Assembly (NCBI RefSeq): GCF_001039355.2
Contig: NW_019774847.1
Span: 916,842 to 980,841, forward strand
Direction: 5' to 3'
DNA length: 64,000 bases
Origin: Lingula anatina
Taxonomy: Eukaryota; Brachiopoda; Lingulata; Lingulida; Lingulidae
In this document: positions 1-11,328 of the stretch, piece after piece
How the letters are laid out: each line of letters begins with the position of its first letter
Position numbering within the stretch: the first letter of the stretch is position 1
Notes under the pieces: generated by a model
The model's database searches: none
What the model was told of the DNA's origin: nothing
Seen by the model: the letters and a program-made list of their open reading frames with translations, nothing else
Translations under genes and position numbers: made by a program

Positions 1-2355
1 TGAGTGCCTAGGGGTGGGGGATGGGGGTGGGGAACATTGGCACCTTATTTCGCTGTGCAACAAAATCAGACATGAACAGAACTCTTGCTAGAAGGTTCAA
101 AATATTGCTGAAAAAAAAGAGGTGCCTATCTCGAAGGCCCCGTCTACTGTACACCTTTTTGTACTGTTTCTATTAATTTCATAGTGCTTTAGGTGCTGTG
201 TTTCTTTACATCTTAGTATTCTACAAAGTTTTTTTTACCAAAGAGTTTATGTACATTGTACTATAGATCTGTGTCATGTTTCCAAAATCTTCATGTAGCA
301 TTTAGTTGTCCTTGACATATTTTAGTCAGTGGCCCATGAAGTTCTCCATATTTACTACAGAAGGGCCCCAGGGAAGAATCTTCCCGGTGAAACTTTTGGA
401 TAAAATTATATGTTTTTTACATTGTATTCGTGTGCTAACCAATTTTCTATTTTAAGTTCACCTTGTGTTAAACGTGAGTAAGTTTGAACGGCTATAATCC
501 GCCTATTGCTTTGTTTTCGCAATTTTATTTTGTTATTGGTTTGATTCAGTAAGTTCTTTGACTCTGAGCGAATTAAGAGTCTCTTAGACATGTAAGCTAG
601 TTAAAAACTTTAAAAAGTTAAAAATGTCAATAACTCTGCCTTTCACCCTGTTGTGCATTGTGGACTTGCCGCCATAAAAATGTAAAGACTGTTATATTTG
701 GTACTTTGAATTCAAATTATTGCTTAGTCCTTTTAGTTAAGTCTATATGATAGAATCGCCGGGCTTGAATGGGTAAGAATTTATGAAATTGTGTACGGAA
801 ATCCCAAAGCACACTAAGTGAGAAAACGGACGTTTTGGCCATGAAACCAGACTGGCACGGAATAGTTGTCCTTAAGATGAACTTCTAAACCAGACACCGT
901 GAGCGTTTGCTTGAGTAGAGATACCCTGTAGCTACATCGTTTTAATTAAAATACTGTTGTTTTTTATTAATCAAGAGTACAAAGGCAGTACAAGTCGTAG
1001 TTAATTGTGTCAAATTAAGCATGTTGTGTAGTTCGTAGTACTGATCATTTGCCGAGGCTCTAATTCATTCATACTAACTAACCGTGACCAAAATTGAAAA
1101 TACTTCTTACTGAGCACAAGTACTCACATGTATGAATATATTATGTCAGATATGCCTATTTAGACCAAATTATTCTTTAAAAAGTTGAAAAGTTGTTCAG
1201 ATCTATTCAGATGTCTTTTGCCGCCACAGAGTTTTAGAAAGTAAAGAAAAAAAATCTTGCTCTGCTTTTGGTAGAAGCGTCAACAAAAGTCGTTACGTTG
1301 TTATGAAAGAATCGTCTCTCCTATATCCGTAAACTGATGTGTGATATTAGGCAAATCTAACATAATAACTGATCACGTTTATACAATATATTATGTTGTG
1401 GATAAATACGTCTCTCAAATTTTTGTGTTTTTTTTATTTTTAAGTATTGTCCCGTGTGATTTTGGTTTTAGTTGCTTTCACTGTAAGACCTCTCGCGACG
1501 TTTCGGCTATTATTCTTAAAAGCGAATAACTTACCGAAATTAAAAGAACAAGCTAGAAATGTATCAACACATATACAAAAACCTTTAAAAATAGCGGCAA
1601 GGTTATTAGCTCAGATAAAATTTCAGATTGTGAAATGTGTATGAAGAGTTCAATATGCATGTCAAGCCAGTAATTATGCCAAACCATTGCCACTAAACCC
1701 ATTCAAATGCCGCCATAATGTTTCGAATAATTTAATTTGAAGAGATACCACAGAGTTTCGAAACATTATTTCTAGAAAATTGATCTTTGCACAGGCACGT
1801 GCGGAGTCCGAGAGACCATCAGGAAACAGCGGCATCGCTTCTGAACTGTGGTCAGCCATATTTTGTGGAGAAATCCAGTAATAAATTATCATTCACAACC
1901 AATCGGTGGTTTCCATGGCAACGATATCGGATGAGAACCAGGCAGCAACCAAATCCTTTTTGGAGACTAGCCAAACAGGACACAATTAAATATAGTAAAT
2001 TTCGCGGTTTTTCTAATGACACAATACTGTATGAAGTTGTCTAAATGCTCTTCAGGGTCGCCTTGCGGTGTCCTGTCTGTTATATTACAGCAGTTGAGCA
2101 CGGAGGATTTTCAGTTCAGTTTTTGACTACAAAGGTAGGCATGTGCGTGTGTGGGTGTGTGTGTGTGTGTGCAAGACATTCTTAATGTTTAACTAAGGTG
2201 ACGGTAAATTACCCTTATTTTTTGAGTCCTGTCGGAGACATTCCTCCGTTTCTTTCATCTACAGCACGCGTTATACGACAGATGCCATGCCTCAAAAGCC
2301 AGGGTTATGGTACGATAAAATAAAACCTTAATTTGTACTAGGATCAGCCGCAGAG
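1..2355. other. AT-rich region with no recognised gene
   Basis: Only short open frames without recognisable domains are present on either strand. The stretch may contain the 3' untranslated region of a gene to the left, but I see nothing that proves it. A short GT microsatellite lies at about 2143-2170. A CCAAT box and an RFX-like X-box at 1896-1922 suggest a promoter somewhere in the second half. Confidence 0.4.
1896..1922. promoter_or_regulatory. CCAAT box plus RFX-type X-box
   Basis: Seen: ACCAATCGG at about 1898-1906, followed by GTTTCCATGGCAAC at 1909-1922. The latter is a near-perfect palindrome and differs by one base from the X-box GTTGCCATGGCAAC bound by RFX winged-helix factors. 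RFX sites next to CCAAT boxes are common in promoters of ciliary genes. The next coding start seen is at 2356, but its secreted product is not an obvious ciliary protein, so the target is unknown. Confidence 0.35.
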
Positions 2356-4386
2356 ATGACCGGTATCAGTGTTGTCATGGTGATTGGGATAGCGACATTT
2401 ACCCTCCTTCACGGCTGTGACGACACTTCTGCAGTCTCTGTTGAAGATGATGTGAGAACGTTGAAAGACAAAGTTGCCTCCTTGGAGTTTCAGGTTAGGC
2501 AGCTGCTTGGAGGGAATCTACTGCAGGGTGAGTGAAAAACTTAATGGAGAGAAGGAAATCACTTTTCTAAAGATATCCTCTTTAGGGATGTGTTCCAACC
2601 AAAACTGCTGAGAAAAGTATGAGCTCTAAAAATTTCTTGCGAGTTCTAGATTTCCTTTTACAGTCACGAGTGGCATTCATCAGCCTCTATTTCGAGTCGA
2701 ACGATGGAAAGATCTGTGAAGAGTGATTGTATGAATATTTTTAGATAGATGAATATTTTTTTAACCTAGCACGTCGTTCATGTTCTGATTGGTTTCGGGA
2801 CGGGTTCGTGACAAGTGGAAACTATCTGATCGACCCTGACGGTCTCCGTGGTGTCTCGGATTTCTTGGTCTGGTGTGACATGACTCTGGTGCCACCTATC
2901 GCCGTCGTTCATCATAACAAGGAAAACAGAACCTTGGTAACCGGGTTTGAAGGCAAAGGCGCATACATTTGTAAGTCATTTGAATCCTAAGTAGAAAGAA
3001 AGATGTGTATGTTTCCAACGTTCCAACCATGTACAATACTTTGCAAAGTTCAAGGCTTCTTTATTTCTTTATATGGAATAATAATAATATATTATATAGC
3101 CGTGTATTGAAAGTCTGCATGCCATTGCTTAATGTCATATTTATGTTGTCAAGATGAGGTGGCATACGCCAGTAGCAGTCAGCACATCCGGGCACTGATG
3201 GCTAGATCTGGACCCTGTCATCAACAGCTGAAGTACGAATGTCGGGGCGCGATCATTGAAACTTCATTGAACGGCAGCGGAACGTATTCTTATTGGATAG
3301 CTAACGGACAGGAATTGACGTCATACTGGCCCGGAGGGAATGCGCAGTTGGGTGGATGTGCATGTTACCAGACCAAAAGCTGCGCAGGAGGTAGGGCCTA
3401 NCGGTCTCCGTGGTGTCTCGGATTTCTTGGTCTGGTGTGACATGACTCTGGTGCCACCTATCGCCGTCGTTCATCATAACAAGGAAAACAGAACCTTGGT
3501 AACCGGGTTTGAAGGCAAAGGCGCATACATTTGTAAGTCATTTGAATCCTAAGTAGAAAGAAAGATGTGTATGTTTCCAACGTTCCAACCATGTACAATA
3601 CTTTGCAAAGTTCAAGGCTTCTTTATTTCTTTATATGGAATAATAATAATATATTATATAGCCGTGTATTGAAAGTCTGCATGCCATTGCTTAATGTCAT
3701 ATTTATGTTGTCAAGATGAGGTGGCATACGCCAGTAGCAGTCAGCACATCCGGGCACTGATGGCTAGATCTGGACCCTGTCATCAACAGCTGAAGTACGA
3801 ATGTCGGGGCGCGATCATTGAAACTTCATTGAACGGCAGCGGAACGTATTCTTATTGGATAGCTAACGGACAGAAAGTGACGTCATACTGGCCCGGAGGG
3901 AATGCGCAGTTGGGTGGATGTGCATGTTACCAGACCAAAAGCTGCGCAGGAGGTACCGTAGATATTTGAACTTTTTTCTTTCACGACAAAAAAGCAGTTT
4001 TATATTCACATAAGCATGTTATAAATCAGGGGCGGATCCAAGATTATCTGAAAAGGGGGGGGGGGGGGGCGCCGATGCGAAGCCCCCCCCCCCCCCCCCC
4101 CCCCCCCCGGTTTAGAGTGAAGCAGTATGACTCAAATTTGTCATCATTTTATATTTAATTTTATTCGTGTATGGTAATGAGCTGTTGTTAATTTAACAAT
4201 TTTTGCGGTTTGTTGTTTACAGGAAAGAAGTGTAACTGTGACATGAATGATCTAGTCTGGAGAGAAGACAGCGGCCTGGTGACAGACAAGGACGTTCTTC
4301 CTATCACCGGGTTGAGAATTGGTGACACAGGTGACGCTGGAGAGAAAGCCTACCCCACCCTGGGACCGTTGATGTGTGAGAACTGA
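2356..4386 (+). CDS. Secreted CNTNAP-like fibrinogen-related protein
   Basis: Exons: 2356-2527, 2770-2970, 3154-3390 (or its copy 3716-3952) and 4223-4386, all phase-consistent with GT-AG borders, giving about 257 residues. Residues 1-25 form a hydrophobic signal peptide (TLLHGCD near the cleavage region). Residues about 35-52 look like a short coiled coil (VRTLKDKVASLEFQVRQLL). The rest resembles the fibrinogen-like region of contactin-associated proteins: DPDG, VWCDM, VVHHNKE, VTGFEG, a Cys-rich centre with YWIANGQ, YWPGG and CNCD, and a final GLRIGD...GPLMCEN. There are no EGF, laminin-G or transmembrane parts, so it is probably a secreted, perhaps multimeric, recognition protein. Exons 2 and 3 appear twice around the N at 3401; the second exon 2 lacks its 5' part. 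Domain match is strong; function is not known. Confidence 0.75.
2840..3955 (+). repeat. 554-bp duplicated block around single N (exons 2-3)
   Basis: Bases 2840-3393 recur at 3402-3955 (offset 562) with almost no differences; the clearest is GGAATTG versus GAAAGTG near 3311 and 3873. The second copy starts directly after the single N at 3401, in the middle of exon 2. Because the second exon 2 begins mid-exon without an acceptor, a real gene could not use both blocks as they stand. An unmerged contig overlap or alternative haplotype is the likely cause. Confidence 0.85.
4027..4110. mobile_element. hAT-like element end with G/C homopolymer runs
   Basis: The start CAGGGGCGGATCCAAG is typical of terminal inverted repeats of non-autonomous hAT-type elements in invertebrates. 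It is followed by a run of about 14 G, a short spacer and a run of more than 20 C. No matching right terminus is visible nearby, so this is a fragment, or the homopolymer runs hide an assembly error. It lies in the last intron of the CNTNAP-like gene. Confidence 0.4.
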
Positions 4387-5920
4387 TTGCCGGACTGAAC
4401 CTTGCATCTGTATTTTACTTGACATTATAGGTTATATATTCGGTAAAGTCCATTTAAAATCATATGCTAAACGAGTTTATCTATAAGCAGAAACTTCTCT
4501 TCTGGTCGCTGGAACAACTGGGAATGGTCTTACAATCTATTTTTGTTTCAGTGTAGAAAACGGTTTTGCTTCCTCTCTCTGGATGGCCTTGGCATAGGCC
4601 GTATTTACTTTGCAATATGATTTCTCTGAAAAACTACGAATGCACAACACAACACTTTTATTCTTGCTGATAAACCTCTGAATATACGCTGTATGAATAC
4701 AGAACAATAAACACTGTATTTAGCATGCATTTCTTAAAAATTGGTAAGTTGTCCTTTTTTATTGAGATGCAAATGCACTCCAAACTTAGGAACTGCCTAA
4801 ATGATCGAAGCAAAAGAAGTATGTATGACTTTTGTGGTAATTTATGAAGTAGTTTATTTGGTACAAACAGCCATTTCGTAGGAAGTGGGAAGCTGTCGGC
4901 TCTCCACGGATTTTAGCAGCCGTCTCGAGTGACTTCACTGCCAAGGTGACTGTAATCAAACCGCTTTTGTCTAAATGTGTGTGTGTGTGTGNACTGCAGA
5001 GGAATATATAGGGTGTTAAGATTCCACTGAATCACTTTTAGACGCTGTCGGTAGAAATACTCTGTGAAAACAGCTGGAAAAACAGCCAGTCAATCAGTCG
5101 TCCGTAGTAGTATCAAATTCAATTTAAGTTGATTTTTTTCATAAACAACAGGATCTGCGGCATCAATTGACGTAAATAACACATTCCATTCAACATCTTA
5201 ATTATTCATCTATCTAAAAAGAATCCAAATATTATAATATTTATATATAATATAAATAAAAATAATATTAAAAAAAAAAAAAAAAAAAACGCATACGGAG
5301 TGAGACCTGCCAAAACCACTGCTAGCTTTCTTGCGTACGTAAAACGTATTATTACGTATTGAACTATACGTTACACGTCATACGGAAGGCCTTGCCAAAA
5401 CTCTCTAATGATAGAAAATCCCCCACGTTAGCCTCGGTTTTACATTGCTACGTTCAAGCCCGGTATGAATATGTCTTACCTACCAGTATAATTACATGGC
5501 TTTAAAACATAGGAAATAACAAGCATGACTACTGCAATTCTTAGAAAACATGTCGGTTTTCGGAACTAACATAATGCAAAGTAACTTTAACATGGTATTT
5601 TAACTACAGGAAATCAATTGCGTAACAATATCAGTGTTTGTTTGCGTTGTCACGTCAACGCCCAGTATTTTACCTAATAACATAGATTTAAACCCCGCAT
5701 ATTCTTGGTAGATCTTGGAATAACATCTGAAAACTACAATAACGCAAAGTAACTTTGTTCAAAATGAATATCATTTTCCTATTGCCTCTCTGTTATAAAC
5801 ACGCAAATAAAGAATACGTATACAGTATATATATAGAGCTATGTGTTCATAGCAAACGATTATAGCTTCGGTAGCACGTGTTTTCAAAGGTCCATCAATT
5901 CCCACCGGAAGTGAAGCGAG
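4387..5920. other. 3' flank and intergenic region
   Basis: Probable 3' untranslated region of the CNTNAP-like gene; AATAAA at about 4707 is a candidate polyadenylation signal. Beyond it are a GT run interrupted by the single N at 4992, an A-rich run at 5270-5289, and AT-rich sequence without a recognisable gene. Confidence 0.4.
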
Positions 5921-6935
5921 ATGTTGTCATCATGCGTGGTGTACATGGTAGTAATCTCTGCTGTCGCCGTCCAGTCCTTTACCTTCAGCGCAGGCAAAGG
6001 AGGTGGCAGTCAACACAAAGACTATCCTGTCAATGAGGTATATTCAAGATCAAACTAGTTTAGCACGGCTTTTAATGCTACAGCCTAGGGATTGCCATAT
6101 CACTCCAATTTTAAAGCAATTACACTGGCTACCAGTTAGGGACTCCTCAAAATCCGCCACTGTGATGTTAAAAAGATATACACGTTAACACTTCCAAAAC
6201 CTTTTTGTGTTCGCTGTGATGTGGTTCAAGCCTACTGACAGCAGATATACGGCGCCAAAGTTCACCCCTTGCGGCAATCAATGCTATATTTGGCCATTTA
6301 AAATACTCGGTTTTCAGTTAACGATTTCGTTATTGTGTACAAAACTACTTTAATACATGTTACTTTTTTTCTTTAATACAGACTGATATTGACAACTTGC
6401 CTAAATTTTGGACCCGCAAGATGCGCTACTTTTTCAACTTACTAGATGACGACCTGGACGGCGTGCTAACGCAACATGAATTTCTGGGTATAATTCCCAA
6501 CAGAATGGATCAATACTTAAGTAGAAACGAAGCGTCCGTTTTTAAAGCCATATGGCATTCAACTTGGGACTTTTTTTCGTCACCCGAGAAAAGAATGACA
6601 ATCTTACCGTGGAGGATGTGATAAAAATGCAGTCCAGATACCTCACCGTGCCTCACTTTCCAGAACACGGCGAGGCCTGGTTTCAAGAAGTGTTTAAACT
6701 GGTCCTCTCTCACGGGAACCAACTGATTGACTTGTCAGACTACACTGCTTTTCTGCAAAGCTTCGGCGTGGACCCAGAGACGGCTCCAAAATCCTTCAAC
6801 ATCTTTGACAGCGATGATGATGGCTACTTGGATGAGAAGGAATACGTAAAAAACGGTTTGGGTTATTTTGCTGATGCAAAGCAGTCCTCAGGGAGGTATC
6901 TTTGGGGATCCTTTCCGCCAAAGAAGGTTGCATAA
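5921..6935 (+). CDS. Secreted EF-hand calcium-binding protein (frameshifted)
   Basis: Exon 1 is 5921-6037 and begins MLSSCVVYMVVISAVAVQSF, a clear signal peptide; exon 2 is 6382-6935, phase 0, with acceptor TTTAATACAG. Exon 2 encodes a canonical EF-hand, DDDLDGVLTQHE (D at loop positions 1, 3, 5; G6; E12). A degenerate loop SHGNQLIDLSDY follows, then a second canonical loop DSDDDGYLDEKE. The frame breaks at 6571-6577, a run of seven T: the upstream frame runs to a stop at 6619-6621 and the downstream frame reads through LTVEDVIKMQ to the stop at 6933-6935. Both sides look like one family, so this is either a homopolymer error or a recent disabling mutation. The family resembles small secreted or sarcoplasmic-type EF-hand proteins; the exact role is unknown. 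Confidence 0.65.
6047..6175 (+). mobile_element. LINE reverse-transcriptase C-terminal fragment
   Basis: The + strand encodes ARLLMLQPRDCHITPILKQL followed by HWLPVRDS. The pattern HITPxLxxLHWLPV is a hallmark of the region just after the reverse-transcriptase domain in CR1/L2-type non-LTR retrotransposons. Only about 40 codons remain, so it is a dead 5'-truncated or internally deleted relic. It sits in intron 1 of the EF-hand gene. Confidence 0.6.
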
Positions 6936-8078
6936 CTCAAGTGTCATATCTTTAAGTTATTGCAGCAGTTTTGGAATGAGAAGTGATTTTGTGCTGGCAT
7001 TTGGTGGGATAAGGATACCTGAACCTTAACATTTTATTCAGTAATAAAAATAATAATTCCGAGAAGATTCAAATTTCATGCAAATTTTGTGAGAAAGTCT
7101 ATAAGATACACTGACATTAAACTGTTTTGGTCTTATACGTAAAGCTTTCACTTGAACTGAATTCTTTATTTTTGACAATGAATTAATCAGTAGCTGCATG
7201 GCCACTTTCACAACCAGTTGATCTACAGACTAAGAACCCATTCAGAACATAACATCCGATGATCTACTGATCCACGGATCAATTATGGCAGACCCTACAT
7301 GAAAGAAGAGCCGGCGTATCTGCTGACGGACTCACTGCCTCCACACGCGCCATTGGACGGATTAAATCACAGCTCGAAGGGTTAAGATTGCTAGACCAAT
7401 GGAAGGACTGCGCGTGTGGAGGCGGGAAGACCATCAACGGATTGGTTGGCTCTTCTTTCATGTGGGGTCGGCCATATTTGATCCGTAGATCCTTTATCTT
7501 CTATTCTGGATGGCCTCTAACAGACCCGCTGATCAAATATGGCCGACAAACTCTGAAAAGCTCACCCCATAATTCTAGCAAGGAATCTATTCAATTTCAG
7601 GACTATGCAACATTTTAGAGGGCTTTCAAGTGAGCCAGCCACATCTGTTAGTCCACGGATCAAATGGTTGTGAATGCCCCCTTGGAGACAATTCAAGGTG
7701 GACTACTGCTCCTGTTTAAGTATTCCGGAACTGCCCATAATAGAATTGAGTATTGTTGTACATTCCACTTTTGAATTGCAGGATAGTCCAGCTTGAGGCA
7801 GACACGGTGAATATAACTGATAATTGGGATGAACATTATAACAAATATTCTTTCTCTAATATAGCTTATGAATAGCTTACGGCAATGAAAACGTTATTTT
7901 CCATTGTGGTGGGCAAAAACATGGGCAATGATTGTTATTTAGTCTGAAAACTAATAAAAAACTGTTCATCATCAAACCTGTTAAAAGCATTTTGTTTTGC
8001 GCCACAGAATCACACAAAAATTATAAAAATACTTATGCATAATTGGGTTATCTTCAAATTCTGTAGCTTATCTTACTA
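6936..8078. other. Intergenic region with fold-back element
   Basis: Follows the EF-hand gene stop; AATAAA near 7042 could end its transcript. The centre is occupied by the inverted-repeat element at 7200-7681. The remainder is AT-rich without coding signals. Confidence 0.4.
7200..7681. mobile_element. Fold-back MITE with nested inverted repeats
   Basis: Outer ends match as imperfect inverted repeats: CACTTTCACAACCAGTTGAT at the left and the complement of a CAAATGGTTGTGAATGCCCC end at the right. Inside, 7275-7312 and 7448-7485 are 38-bp inverted arms with three mismatches. Further pairing (CCTCCACACGCGC) extends the arms to about 80 bp around a short loop. The motif GATCAAATATGGCCGAC is present again in + orientation near 7532-7548. 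There is no coding capacity and I could not identify a target-site duplication, so the superfamily is unresolved. Confidence 0.55.
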
Positions 8079-8303
8079 GTGGGTCTTAACAAACGCGTGT
8101 TACACCTCGATTACCTTGACCCTCTGGGTGTCACCTACCAGTGGGTCTTAACAAACAGTGTCTGTCACCATGACTACCTAGGCTCTCTGGGTGTCACCTA
8201 CCACTGGGTCTTAACAAACAGCGTCTGTCACCTTGAGTACCTAGACTCTCTGGTTGTCACCTACCACTGGGTCTTAACGAACAGCGTCTGTCACCTTGAG
8301 TAA
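8079..8303 (+). repeat. 63-bp minisatellite, about 3.5 copies
   Basis: Units share GTGGGTCTTAACAAACAG and TCTGGGTGTCACCTACCA. Because the period is 63 bp, all copies stay open in one frame (21 codons per unit). The translation is simply periodic, with no domain, flanking exon or splice context, so I call it a minisatellite, not a gene. Confidence 0.7.
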
Positions 8304-8310
8304 CTTGACT

Positions 8311-10941
8311 CCCATCAAGTTACTCATCATTCTAGCTGGATCGATCTAACTCTGCTGGGATTATAGCTTTAGTGCAGTCAATGTAATCAGTTAAATTGTC
8401 TGACATGGTAAGTCTATTATCATTACTATTATTACTTCAAGCAGAAATTTTATTAACAATTTATTTTATTTACAAACTCATTTTCAGCACTTCCCATATT
8501 AAGTGATTGTAAAATTTGTTATGCAATGAAATAATAATAACATAGACATCATGTATAGCACTTTGATTATATACTTCAAATATCTAAGCTACACTTATCT
8601 TTAACTTTACAATTGTCACAATTAAAAAAATACAACAGGCTGTACAATGATAAATAAACATTTCAAATTACACAAGTGGAACAAATGTCTTCAGTAATGT
8701 ACAAAAGGAGATTTTAGTTTTGTATTCTGTTTAACTAAATTGAGCAGAATGACAGATTAAATGTACATTATTGTCCCAGTCACTGGCATTTGTGACTTTA
8801 AGTCAAATTTTGCCCAACAGATTTGAAGCATAATACAATGCCTTGCCTAGTGTTATTCTGTCCCAGCAAAAGGCACACGTATCCACAGAATTGTGTTATT
8901 TGATGGAAGTCCTAATGGTAACAGCACATCACTACATTGAGTTTGGTTTAAGATTGACATTCAACAGTCAATGTTAGCAGAGAGTTGCCCAATCCTCTTC
9001 AATCTTGTCATGAAACACTCCAAAAGTCTCCTAATTATCTGGTAACCTTTAAAAAAAGTAATAAAACAATATCAATATTTTAGAGCAAAACTGTACAGCT
9101 ACAAAGCATACCACATGCTATATTTCCACATATGACTTTTGGTCAGACATCTAATGTAACTTTTCTCATAACTCTTTCGGCTTCGGTGAAGTTTAGCCTT
9201 AAATTTTCAAAATATACTGAAACAAGGCAGCAAAACTGTCAAATTTTCAGACATAAAGTAGGAAAAACTGTCCATTTTAAACATTTTTTTTTACATAATA
9301 CAAAATAACCAATTTACTATCATTTTATATGTTCAACTAAGATAATTGTCGAGAAATAGTAAAACAATTTTTATGTCTAATTGGCTCCACTCTGAAAATA
9401 TGAACATAGTGAAGGATTGAGTCTGAAAAACTGCAATGGTTAACAAATTTAGACCCTGCTTGCCCAACTTTTGGAAAAATGGTCTTATCAAGCCGAACTT
9501 CAAACTTGAGATGTATTTCATTTTTCCACTAATCATGTTATCACTGAAAGTGCATGGAAATGGAGGCAATGAAAGACACAGGTGATGGCTATATACATGT
9601 ACTGATTGTGTCTGTACATGAAAACAAAAAAACCTGCATAACTTTTGGAGAAATGGTCTTATCAAGAAATGTTTACTATATGTATTGCATATATGATGGA
9701 AACATCAATAAAAAAGGTGCATAACTTTCAGAAAAATGGTCCAATCAAGATGATTTTCGAAATGGATCTGTACTATATGAACAGTTTTCCTCTTATGATG
9801 TTATCATTGAAAGTGCATGACAATTATGTTGGCGATGTCCGACGCAAAGGATGAAGTATACAATGTTAAGCACTAGCCCGAGGCAACTGCCCACCTAAAG
9901 TGGCATCAGCTTAGTAAACAATTTTAAATTTTCTAAAACACTAGCCCAAATGGGCTAGCTGTAGTAATTTTGAGTTTATTTTACCTCTCAGCAAAATGTT
10001 CAAAATATTAACTGCCAATCTTCTTCCCTGACTCATATTTGATGTACCCAGCTTGTATTTAGCCTCTCAGCTGAATAAAACCCTACCAAAGCCAACCCAC
10101 TTTTAATCAATCCGATTGACTTTGTTATTCACCTGATAAGGGTTTAAAGTTAGTTTGATACTTCAACTCTTTACAACATCCCCTTCAACTAAACTGTTTA
10201 AATGAATTATTATCATTCAGGCTAGTATTTTATGGTTCGGGCTAGTTAATGTTTAGACCCTGCTTGCCCAAAGGGCTAGCAGTATAAGTTTTTGGCACAG
10301 ACTATATGCACAGACACAATAATAAGTATCATGGATATTCTGATAATGTGAAGAGCACGTTTGAGGGGAATGTGAAGTAAAAAAGTTTTTAGTCTTTTCA
10401 GTTACTGAGAAAACCTAAAATATAGTAACCAAAATCATCTGGGAAGGACAAACTGATATTAATTAATCCACTATTTCCTAATTAAATAAAGAAATAACTT
10501 ATATTTGATGTCTTTAGCCTTAATTATTGAAAAATATTCAATATCTAGACAACTACATCAAAAATAAAAATGTCTTCATAAGCAATATTTTACAATTGTT
10601 CCAGAAATCATAATTAATCATCACATCCTTAATTTTATTTTGTATTCTGGTATTTAGAGGTTTCAGGATTCAGAAATTAAAAATTTTGTTAGTAGGAGTA
10701 TGTTCTGAAATATCAAGGTCTGTAGACCGAATACCACAGAATGGTCTTTAAGTAAGCACATTAAAATTAGCGATTGTTTTGAAAATAGCTTTTACTCCTA
10801 TAAACCGAACTAAGTCAACTCAATTTATATATTTTTGGGTAAATAGCTTGCAATATTAGATTTCAAAACAAAGACGACTTTTTTTGTCAGCTATGCAATT
10901 AATGCAGTGTATGCTTTGCCCAAAAATCCCCTTTATTCAAA
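8311..10941. other. AT-rich region with degenerate repeats
   Basis: There is no recognisable coding exon. A degenerate repeat occurs about three times between 9460 and 9830 (CATAACTTTTGGAGAAATGG-like blocks, each followed by a block resembling TTATCATTGAAAGTGCATG). TTTAGACCCTGCTTGCCCA occurs twice (about 9448 and 10252), and CTAGCCC/GGGCTAG inverted motifs occur at 9872-10275, suggesting remains of a transposon. Part of the stretch could be the 3' untranslated region of the FASTK-family gene read on the minus strand. Confidence 0.35.
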
Positions 10942-10997
10942 TTAGGTAGGACCCTGCCTCCAAAAGAATAAAATAAAGTAATAATTTTACAAAAATC

Positions 10998-11038
<41 letters not shown>

Positions 11039-11328
11039 TTTTTTTTTCAATGATAATAAACATAACAACAAGGTTCTATTACCTTTTGCAAACCACAGTA
11101 TTTTTATTCATCATTTATAATGCTACTTCCTCACCTTATATCAGGGATTTCTTTCAATATATCCCTTATACATTTGTGTAACTTCTCCTCCATCGGAACT
11201 TTAGTAACCAGTACAACCTTTTGGTATCCTGCACGTCCTAGGAAGCGTAGCTTTGCCTTAAAGTCACCTGATGAAGAAAAAAATACAAATCAATGTAAAC
11301 ATGAATCATAAATTAATACCCAATACTG
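10942..11328 (-). repeat. Alternative copy of the FASTK-gene last exon region
   Basis: This block matches 12973-13359 at offset 2031 nearly perfectly, including the TA microsatellite. It includes a complete copy of the terminal RAP exon at 11131-11267. The matching copy begins directly after the N at 12972. The copies diverge exactly where the 11329-12969 transposon starts, so the left copy carries the insertion and the right copy is the empty site. Likely two haplotypes placed in series. Confidence 0.8.
11002..11036. repeat. (TA)n microsatellite
   Basis: About 17 TA dinucleotides; the same tract is repeated in the second haplotype-like copy at about 13033-13067. Confidence 0.9.

Noticed and set aside
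1787-2044. 85-codon plus-strand frame near the X-box
   Set aside because: No similarity I recognise, no signal peptide or domain and no splice support; too short to call a gene.
8079-8303. A small repeat-containing protein
   Set aside because: Only a 63-bp minisatellite that happens to stay open; no exon context or domain.
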